Part shown: piece by piece, positions 56,494 to 64,000 of the stretch
How the letters are laid out: every line of letters starts with the position of its first letter
How positions within the stretch are numbered: the first letter of the stretch is position 1
Assembly: GCA_021927905.1 (NCBI GenBank)
Contig: BLLK01000045.1
Coordinates: 1,178,001-1,242,000, forward strand
Reading direction: 5' to 3'
Origin: Chaetoceros tenuissimus
Lineage: Eukaryota; Bacillariophyta; Thalassiosirophyceae; Chaetocerotales; Chaetocerotaceae
Length of the DNA stretch: 64,000 nt
Program-made: the position numbers and the translations under genes
The notes under the pieces: generated by a model
The model's input: only the letters and a program-made list of their open reading frames with translations
What the model was told of the DNA's origin: nothing
Databases searched by the model: none

Positions 56494-57118
56494 GTGATTC
56501 TGTCAGAAAAAAGTAAGAAGAACAGAACTCAACGCTGATCCGCTGCTCTCAAGTTTGAAGTCGAAGGAACAAAGTACGAGACAATAGTGTTCCCAATCTG
56601 TGTTATATATATATATATATATATATGTCAACAGGGCCTCGCTACTCGCTAGTCGTCCAGCAAAAAGAAGTAATATGTTCTATGTTCCCACAGATGTACT
56701 ATAAATATATACAGTGTATATGTCTGTATACGAAGTACTTATTGATCGTAAGGAAGCTCCAGAATTCGTCTTCTCAACCAAAGGTATTGTAACCAGAAGG
56801 GTGGAACAAAAAATACTTCACGTCCTATCTACGAGTACACGATTGAAGGAAAAATTCCGACAGACCTGACTTCTGTCACACTTCCTATTCTTCTGAGCTT
56901 CTCGTCTGAAGGAGTTGGTATCAGTGATATTGTTTGCTCACAAATACTCCCCTAAACTAAATTGACGAAGATTTTGGTGAGGAGACGAAGACTAGACGGA
57001 ATTTACTCTTGACTGTGTTGCCGGCAGGAGAAAGACTGGTTAGTGTGGTGCGCGAAGAAAACTATTGTGAGAAGGAAAACAACAAGACAAGCAAACATAA
57101 ATGAGTCTGAAATGAAGG
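56494..57118. other. Intergenic region with AT microsatellite
   Basis: 625 bp. A (TA)n run at 56604-56626. Promoter of the ankyrin-VASt gene. No gene seen apart from the doubtful frame beginning at 57119. Confidence 0.5.
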
Positions 57119-57565
57119 ATGGTGAAGAAAAGACTTGAACTTTTGGCTATTTTATTGTTACTTCATCTAAAAATAGTAACAATCATAATCTCTTATGACA
57201 TAAAATTAGTCATTCTAATTCTGACGCACTCGACAAACATACCAAACTTCGGATCCAATAAAGAGAATGAATTGGTTATCATCAATTCCATGTTGACTAC
57301 TCAATTCAAAAACTCATATTTTTCATACGTTTCAGTAATAAGATATAATTTTTTTTGCATGGAAGGAAAGTACACACAAGGAAAGCATGTGAAGAAAACG
57401 GAATCGAATCTTTTCAAGAGAAGTGAGCCAATCCCGTATTCAACGGAAAATTATATTTTTTGCCGCCCAACAACTGCTGGTGTTCTACCTTTCGGAGAGA
57501 AGAATACCATCCAATTGTCCAAACGCAAAAGTAAAGTATTAGCTATTGGAAAACCATACCATTGA
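57119..57565 (+). CDS. Possible small secreted or membrane protein (doubtful)
   Basis: An ATG-initiated frame of 148 residues in an AT-rich gap. It starts with a hydrophobic, signal-like segment (LELLAILLLLHLKIVTIII) and ends in a basic tail (PFGEKNTIQLSKRKSKVLAIGKPYH) that looks more gene-like than the middle. No family recognised. It may be one exon or a chance frame. It ends 87 bp before the coiled-coil gene. Confidence 0.3.
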   Translation: MVKKRLELLAILLLLHLKIVTIIISYDIKLVILILTHSTNIPNFGSNKENELVIINSMLTTQFKNSYFSYVSVIRYNFFCMEGKYTQGKHVKKTESNLFKRSEPIPYSTENYIFCRPTTAGVLPFGEKNTIQLSKRKSKVLAIGKPYH

Positions 57566-57652
57566 AGTTAAACCAACCTAGCACTCAAACTTGTACCATA
57601 TTTCTATCATCTTCCATTTTTATGCATTTTCTGGGCTCTTTTCTTAATTACC

Positions 57653-60600
57653 ATGAGCTCAGCTGTTTCATCAAGAAGTAGAAACTACAAAACTTTGGAT
57701 GAGTATCGAATCAATAGAGGTCATCCTCATGAAAGCAAAAATGGTTATGAGTATAATCAACCAAAATTGAAACATAGGCAGATGTCATCTGATTCAATAA
57801 ACAATGTGAAACCTCTGGCTCCTCATCCCTCTTCTGCTGCTCCTCCAAGAAGACGGTCACCTACTAGAGACTACAGAGGAGAGTCATCATTCAAGAGTAG
57901 TCCTCGGAGTAGCAATTCCAGGTCAAGGAGACCGAGCAAATCACCTCCTCGAGAAGCAGTTGACAATCTACTTCGTAAATCAGCTATACAATCAGTATTA
58001 AAGACATTTCAATGTAATGAATCCACACGAGTAAATAACTCTAGTTCAACAATGAATCATGTACATCCTCATCCTAGGCAAAACCCTCATGAACCTGGTG
58101 CTGGTTTGCATAACTCTTTACTGGAGGAAGAAAGTGTTAAAAGTAAACAAAGTGCATTCCAGCCATTTGTAGACGATGATTCTGCATATTTCAACAACAC
58201 AAGAGATCCATGGAAAAAGCAGTCGCCATTAAAGAAACTAATGGAATCTCCCATGAAAGCATGTAGAACGAACTTTACAAATGATAATGAAGATATTTTA
58301 CAATCGACATTCAACTGTTCTGACAAGAAGAAAAAGAAGGCATTCGATTCAAGAAAAATGGTATACAAGGGAGAGAGTGATGACGCTTTCTTGAATACGA
58401 AAGATGCATGGGGAGATGATGAAGTGGATCAAGTCTTTCGGAGATCACCCAAAGTGGAAAGTTATACTGATCCATTTATGAAAAACAGTCGTGGTAGAAA
58501 TGGCGTATTGAAGCCTTCCAGTAATATCACTAATGAAGATGATAGTGATTTGTATAAGCCTCCTATAACAAGTGCTGAGACAAATAATAACGTGGATGAA
58601 AGATTTCGCATAGCAGCAATGGATTCGGTGAAGAAAGCGATTCAATTTTCAAGAGAGGAGAATGTGCATGCATCACCTAGGGGTTCAAGAGGGATGTTGA
58701 ATCCCAATCCCAGAGATGCAAAGTTTGGATCATCACGCAAAAGTCCAATTAGAGAAAGGATGGATATGGAGCGTAACCCCGATGCATCATATCGATCAGT
58801 TGCCTTGAAAGATGGACCTTCCTCGAAAAAGTCAGAACTGCAACCAGAATCTACTCCTGCTACCAAATATAATTTATTGGATGACTCCATGGAAAAACAA
58901 AAAGAAAAGTACAATACGCCAATCGCATCAGCAGGTGTATCTCGTACCACCAAGAAATTGAGAGGCAATACACCTGACACAGTTCAGACTGCTCAGTTGA
59001 CTCCTTCACCAATCACCGAGGATAGACCGAGGTCTCAAGTTACAATCGAACAAACAGACTCCTTAAGTCTGATTTCATCAATATTTTTTGACAAAGATGG
59101 TAATGGTTCAATCACAGAAAAGCATCATATTCAACGCCTTTACGGGGAATGGCAAAAGGGGAATCTGCAAATGAAGTGTATGCTAGCTGAAGAAATTGTA
59201 AATTGGTTTGATGACGAGGATGCAGGAGGTCGTGAATGGGTCCATATGGAACCATTTAGGATTGCAGCGAAAGATGTAATTAATCAAATTGAAAATGAAA
59301 AGAGCGAGCGAATAGCTTTAAAAGCTGAAAATGAATCTTTGAAAAGGCAACTGGCGACGTACAAATCACACATTATTGAAATGGAAAAGAAAAAGCTTGC
59401 AGAAAAAATTGAGGATGACGATGCACAATCGGTTCTGAGTAATATGGGTTTGAAAGCTGAACTTGTGAGTTGGAAGGCTAAGCTCAGCGAAAAGGAGAGC
59501 GACTTTGAAGAATATAAAAAGAAGTGTGAAGAGAATGAATCTGATTACAAAAAACAGATCCAAAAACTTACTTTGAGTTCAAAGAACTTCAAGTCGAAGG
59601 CGGAGTGTGATGTTTTGAATAAGCAGATTGAAACATTGCAAGAAAAGGCAGATTTGTACAAAGAGCAGCTTCGAGAAAGTGAACAGTACGTGAAAGAACT
59701 CGAGGATACAATAGACGACCAACTGAAGCTTTGGCAAGAAGAAGAGGAGACATTCCGAAAAGAGGTTACGTCTCTAAAGGAAAAACTTAACCAAGCTGCA
59801 GAAGTAGAGACAAAATATGAATCACTTCAAAGGGAATCCCAAGAATTGAAAAAGGAACTTGTCAGATCTCAAGCTGACATCAAGGAAATTAGAACTATGA
59901 ATCAAAAGCTCGAAGAAAATAAACGAAGCAATTTTGAGATCGAAAGATCTGCCAGAGAGACTTCAGAGCGTTACGAAGAAACTATTCGAATCATGAAGGA
60001 AAAGAACAATGCACTGGAAAATGACTTGAAGAGAGCGCAGAGAAAACTGGACGATATGTTTGACGAAACAATGAAAACACATACTTCAAATGAACAAGAA
60101 GTAAAGAAACTTAAAGAGCAACTTGAACATGCTTCTTTCCGAGTACAAGTCATGAGGAATGAATCTCCAAAAAGAAAGCGTCCATCTAATAACAACTTAT
60201 CTGAAGAAACAACAATTTCACAGCTAATGGATCAATTGAAAGCAGCAGATTTAAGAGCTGAAGAGGCCTGGGAAGCAAAACGAGCATTAGAGGAGAGTAT
60301 GATTAGCATGAGACCTGATGAAATCGATGGTATCAAAGATGGAGATGCTGAAGAAAAGCAGCACATGCAAGACATCGTTGATGCACTGACAAAAAAGCTG
60401 TATGATGCTAGAAGTAGAAGTCGTCGCATAGCTGTCAAGTCAGAAGAGGAACTTTCAAAAGTTAGAGAAGCTGAAATAGAAATGCGCAAGCTTGCATCTA
60501 AATATGAAAAACAAGCATCAGAGTGGAAGCAAAAACTTTTGAAACTCAAACAGAATTATGCAACTGAGTTATCTACAAGACGTTCAGTGGAGAGCACTCT

Positions 60601-62032
60601 TCGTAGTGAAATATCTGTGCTTCGACAGAACAAGTCTATGTCTGCTTCGACATCTCTTCTTCCAAATTCAATGAAAACCCACTCTAATTATATTGGAAAA
60701 GAAATTGACGCCGTGATAGAAATTACGAACAAACTGCAAGATAGTGCCAATCTCATAACGAAAGCAAAGCAGAAAATTGGGCGTGACATGTTGAACAATG
60801 TTGCGAAGAATATTGATATACTTAAATCAAGAGTATCGAAGCTCGAAGTTGCTGCAGAAGAAGATAAATTACAAATTGAAAACTCGCTGAACTCGTACGA
60901 ATTAGCAATCAACGAATATGAGTCGAAGGTCAATGTTTTTAAGAACGAAATTGATGCTTCAAAGGAAAACCTCCGGATAGCTACTGAGCAGCGAAAGATG
61001 GAAGCAGAAGACGCAAAGAAAGCAGGACTTGCATTGCAACAAAAAATTGATGTGACTATCAATAGATTGACAACTTTAGAAGGGGAATATAGAGAATACA
61101 AAGAAAAGTCTGAGCTTGGTCGATCTGGAGGATCTAATCAAAGCAATGTTGGTCAAATGCGTGCTCTAGATGTAACATCAAATGGAACAAAATCTGATTT
61201 AGACAACAAGCATGACTTGATTCAGCTCGCTCCTTCGGATGAGGCGAGTGGTTTGCATATTACCTCTAAACTATCTGAGAAACCACCTATGCCAGCTAAT
61301 AGTAATAGGCAAAAGATGAAAGTTCAGCATGGAGTAGATGGTGGAGTAGTAGAAGTGAATCTCCGCGAAGATGACAACTCTATTCAAAACTCTAATTTCG
61401 ACTCGAATGTAGATATGATTACAAGTTACAAATCTTACGATATACATAATTCTGTGGAAGAAAGGAGTCAAAACGAACCTACCAAAAAATCTTTTGAAAA
61501 TGATGTCCAGAATTCATCAGTAGGCAAAAATACATCACATGCAAGTGTTTCAAGCCATGATAGCGCAATCAGCGCAAGCCAGTCTCAAAATAAAACATCT
61601 AGTTCTAGAATCTCTGGTGAAAGTGATAGGTCCAGTGAATTAGCAGAGGACAGCGAATTTTCGAATTCACATTCCTATGATACATCAAACTCTATTTTAG
61701 AAAGCATAGGCACTGAGATGGACAGCGGTGTTATGGAAAGGAGAGGAGAAAACTCCACAGTCGCAGCATCTAGAAGCACTATCGAAGATACTACTAGTCA
61801 TACCGAAGGAGATGAAAGCAGCCTATCATTCGAAGAACAAAAAGAAAAAAGTGCCATCGGGATAATACTTGACGAGGATATTTCTGCGATAGAAAAGTTG
61901 AAAGATTCATCTGAAATTATGGAATCATTCGATGCAGACAAAAGTAGAATTTTCGATGTTACCGAAAAATCAATAGAAAGCGAAAGTGGAGGTGAATGGG
62001 ATTTCGACCAATCAACTGAGCGAAGTCTTTAA
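57653..62032 (+). CDS. Large coiled-coil protein with an EF-hand-like loop
   Basis: Single exon of 1459 residues. N-terminal ~450 residues are disordered, with RRRSPTRDYRGESSF, RSRRPSKSPPRE and repeated short segments containing DDSAYFNNTRDPW and DAFLNTKDAWGDD, which look like a degenerate repeat. A calcium-loop-like FFDKDGNGSIT (about 477-487) is present; its last ligand position is His rather than Glu. A long coiled coil spans about 542-1150 (many LKxQLE and KLKEQL heptads), and a Ser-rich acidic tail ends in WDFDQSTERSL. It could be a cytoskeletal, centrosomal or spindle scaffold protein. I cannot assign it to a named family. No signal peptide or membrane segment. Confidence 0.78.
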   Translation: MSSAVSSRSRNYKTLDEYRINRGHPHESKNGYEYNQPKLKHRQMSSDSINNVKPLAPHPSSAAPPRRRSPTRDYRGESSFKSSPRSSNSRSRRPSKSPPREAVDNLLRKSAIQSVLKTFQCNESTRVNNSSSTMNHVHPHPRQNPHEPGAGLHNSLLEEESVKSKQSAFQPFVDDDSAYFNNTRDPWKKQSPLKKLMESPMKACRTNFTNDNEDILQSTFNCSDKKKKKAFDSRKMVYKGESDDAFLNTKDAWGDDEVDQVFRRSPKVESYTDPFMKNSRGRNGVLKPSSNITNEDDSDLYKPPITSAETNNNVDERFRIAAMDSVKKAIQFSREENVHASPRGSRGMLNPNPRDAKFGSSRKSPIRERMDMERNPDASYRSVALKDGPSSKKSELQPESTPATKYNLLDDSMEKQKEKYNTPIASAGVSRTTKKLRGNTPDTVQTAQLTPSPITEDRPRSQVTIEQTDSLSLISSIFFDKDGNGSITEKHHIQRLYGEWQKGNLQMKCMLAEEIVNWFDDEDAGGREWVHMEPFRIAAKDVINQIENEKSERIALKAENESLKRQLATYKSHIIEMEKKKLAEKIEDDDAQSVLSNMGLKAELVSWKAKLSEKESDFEEYKKKCEENESDYKKQIQKLTLSSKNFKSKAECDVLNKQIETLQEKADLYKEQLRESEQYVKELEDTIDDQLKLWQEEEETFRKEVTSLKEKLNQAAEVETKYESLQRESQELKKELVRSQADIKEIRTMNQKLEENKRSNFEIERSARETSERYEETIRIMKEKNNALENDLKRAQRKLDDMFDETMKTHTSNEQEVKKLKEQLEHASFRVQVMRNESPKRKRPSNNNLSEETTISQLMDQLKAADLRAEEAWEAKRALEESMISMRPDEIDGIKDGDAEEKQHMQDIVDALTKKLYDARSRSRRIAVKSEEELSKVREAEIEMRKLASKYEKQASEWKQKLLKLKQNYATELSTRRSVESTLRSEISVLRQNKSMSASTSLLPNSMKTHSNYIGKEIDAVIEITNKLQDSANLITKAKQKIGRDMLNNVAKNIDILKSRVSKLEVAAEEDKLQIENSLNSYELAINEYESKVNVFKNEIDASKENLRIATEQRKMEAEDAKKAGLALQQKIDVTINRLTTLEGEYREYKEKSELGRSGGSNQSNVGQMRALDVTSNGTKSDLDNKHDLIQLAPSDEASGLHITSKLSEKPPMPANSNRQKMKVQHGVDGGVVEVNLREDDNSIQNSNFDSNVDMITSYKSYDIHNSVEERSQNEPTKKSFENDVQNSSVGKNTSHASVSSHDSAISASQSQNKTSSSRISGESDRSSELAEDSEFSNSHSYDTSNSILESIGTEMDSGVMERRGENSTVAASRSTIEDTTSHTEGDESSLSFEEQKEKSAIGIILDEDISAIEKLKDSSEIMESFDADKSRIFDVTEKSIESESGGEWDFDQSTERSL

Positions 62033-62118
62033 AGATCGCAGTTAGTTGTAACCATTTAATTTACGAACTGATTCAGCTTTAAGTATGCTTTATGTAGCTC
62101 CTTTGAGAAGCAAATAAA

Positions 62119-63597
62119 TTAAAACTCACTGTCCATATTTGGAACCGGAGGGACCTCGTCTGCATTTCCTAATCCAGCTCCTGTATCTTCTACACTTCCA
62201 CTGCTCTTAACCAAATAGATTAGCATACCCATTACGAACACAAACATTCCCAAAACACCAAATGCAAGAAGTTTTGCTTTTGAACTATTCTTGAATTCTT
62301 GTAACCAGCCAATTGCTTTCAATACCCAACCAAGTTTTTTCTCGTCCATTCCTGCAAATGCATCAATTGTCTTTTGCAGTTGTTCATCACTCATGTTATC
62401 AGCCATTGCAGGATTAGTTGATCTCAACATATCTTTCATCAATTGTGGATTTTCTTTCACCATTTTAAGCATATTTTTCAACTGTGCTGGATCTGCATTG
62501 TTCAGCATATCCATTGGATTCGATGGCATCCCCCCAGCGGCTTGCTCCCCTGTTAAATTGCCATCTGCCGCCATTTTCTTCATTTTCTCAATGTCTTCTG
62601 GTTTCATTCCCTTCATCTGTTCTTTCATTTGTTTCATCATATCTGGGTTATTTGCCATACTGTAGAAATTAAAGGAAAGAGTAAGTAATTATTACGCAAT
62701 CAACGGTATGATACATAATCAAATCGCATTTTCCATCGCATTTTCCAAAACTTACGCTTCCATTTGATTGATAGCCATGTCAATTTGTTGATCATTCCAA
62801 TTTGCCATCTGTGGATTCATAGACCTAATAGTGTCCTTATCCATACTCTTCATCATCTCAGCCTGTCTTTTCATTTGCTCAGGTGACATATCATTCACAT
62901 TCATCTGCTGACCAGCAGCAGGTGCACCATTGTTCATACCACGCATTCCCTCTTTTTGAATCTTCTGCAATTCTTCAGGTGACATACCAGCAACTTGCTG
63001 CTTCATCTGATTAAACATGTCTGGATTATTCGCCATCATTTCCATCTGATTTGCAGCCATTGCAAGCTGAGCATCACTCATTCCTGCAAACTGAGGATTC
63101 ATTCTTCTTAATTGTGCAGGAGGCATGGTTCTCATCATACGAGCTTGTTGTCTCAACTGTTCTGGAGTCATGTTATCCATCATATTTCCTCCTCTTGCTC
63201 CACCAGCAGGTTTTGGAGCATTTGCTTCCTTTTCTTGTTGTGTGTACAAATATGCCGCAATGAGGACTTCATCACTATCATATTTGATTTTCAACATTTC
63301 CCGAAGTTGAGACTTGTCGTATCCAGTTACATTTGTAACTTCCTTGAGACTCAAGAGAGTTTTGATTTCAGAAATAGTAAGTGAATTCACAGTACGTGGT
63401 TCATATCTAAGATTGACAGGCTTGATACCAAGTCTTTTTCCGGATTGAATAAGTAGAACTTGCTGACGTTCATTTTCTAGTGAGGATTTTACAACGCCTA
63501 TTTTGCCATTGAATTCAGTCGCAGATAAATTTTGGAGAATCACTTTAGCTCCAACTGGGAATGTGGAAGGGGTAGTGCTTGGTTCTTCTGCGCTCAT
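62119..63597 (-). CDS. Tail-anchored protein with repeated NPxM/STI1-like motifs
   Basis: Two exons, 63597-62756 and 62659-62119 (96-nt intron), give 460 residues. Residues 1-120 form an unrecognised N-terminal domain. From about 150 are four Met/Gln/Asn-rich repeats (MSPEELQKIQKEGMRGM, MTPEQLRQQARMMRTM, INQMEAMANNPDMMKQMKEQ), resembling STI1/DP motifs that bind hydrophobic clients. The end has KLLAFGVLGMFVFVMGMLIYLV, a single C-terminal membrane helix, so this is a tail-anchored protein, similar in plan to plant OEP61/TPR7 at the plastid or ER surface but without TPRs. A repeat copy straddles the splice site. The start was chosen at MSAEEPSTTP. Confidence 0.8.
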
Positions 63598-64000
63598 GGT
63601 CTAAGGATATAAATGTATCTAAAATAAGTAAGACGGATGGGTGAGTTTATTGTATACGTATGCTTTTAGAAAGAAAGCTATTGTATTGAATGAAAATGCC
63701 GATTGGAATAGAAGCCAAAAGAAAAGAGCGAGATATGTGAAAGTGCTGAGCCATCAACGGCACTCTACGCACTTAGCGCGCCAGGATGTCATTCTTTATT
63801 TCACCATCCATCCACAATAAATTAATAAGAAAGAGAAGGGAAGAGAGAAAGCAGAATCATATCTCTAGGCCATTTTTAGAAAGACATTGGGCTTCTCATA
63901 TCTTCATTTTTCGCATCTTTCAATAATGTTGATTCCTCATTCCTCTTCATTACAATATACGAACACCTTTTTAGAGTACCTTCCTACTGAATTCCATCTT
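63598..64000. other. Upstream region of the tail-anchored gene
   Basis: 403 bp to the window edge. AT-rich, contains GGCACTCTACGCACTTAGCG near 63760. No gene can be supported. Confidence 0.45.

Noticed and set aside
1-64000. Search for transposons, retroelements, virus-like elements
   Set aside because: No reverse transcriptase, integrase, transposase, capsid or terminal-repeat pattern was recognised anywhere in the window.

Overview
This is nuclear DNA of a photosynthetic stramenopile, most likely a centric diatom with Chaetoceros-like AT-rich, gene-dense sequence. The evidence is small GT-AG introns (mostly 68-93 nt), genes a few hundred bases apart on both strands, eukaryotic housekeeping genes (actin, COPI alpha, ribosomal protein L7, PEX1, complex I 24 kDa) and several proteins of a kind I associate with diatoms (ankyrin proteins, a cysteine-rich C-terminal module, a short basic protein with an ILGD-type motif). 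A CFAP97-type ciliary gene fits a centric lineage with flagellated sperm. No species name can be fixed from the sequence alone.

Layout. 1-9.5 kb: a broken or partial gene end, actin (-), a RUS/DUF647 protein (-), a membrane-anchored vault-like protein (+) and a MYND/zinc protein (-). 9.5-19.7 kb: a four-exon THADA/Trm732-like HEAT protein (+) and an ankyrin-TRP-like channel (-) whose reading frame breaks twice. 20-30.7 kb: a RING-H2 protein (+), NAD-glycerol-3-phosphate dehydrogenase (-), a renalase-like flavoprotein (-), a lysophospholipid acyltransferase (-), a small basic protein followed after 27 bp by CFAP97D (+), an orphan multi-pass membrane protein (+) and a COX20-like protein (+). 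31-41 kb: an orphan basic protein, an ankyrin protein, a DEDDy 3'-5' exonuclease and COPI alpha, all +. 41-50.3 kb: NDUFV2 (+), a SWEET transporter (-), RPL7 (+), a COG0523 GTPase (-) and PEX1 (-). 51-64 kb: a small orphan (-), a probably decayed UPF0126/TRIC-type channel gene (-), an ankyrin-VASt protein (-), a 1459-residue coiled-coil protein (+) and a tail-anchored repeat protein (-).

The genes do not form an operon-like pathway; each appears to have its own promoter. Functional themes recur: lipid and organelle membranes (GPD, acyltransferase, VASt protein, PEX1, tail-anchored protein), mitochondrial respiration (NDUFV2, COX20-like) and ankyrin scaffolds (three different architectures). 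I saw no rRNA or tRNA gene, no CRISPR array and no retroelement or virus-like element. The most interesting items are the transmembrane vault-like protein, the ankyrin-VASt fusion, the tight small-gene/CFAP97D pair, and a start codon sitting inside a local tandem duplication.

Exon limits were worked out by hand from GT-AG sites and reading phase. Family assignments come from recognising conserved motifs, not from a database search.
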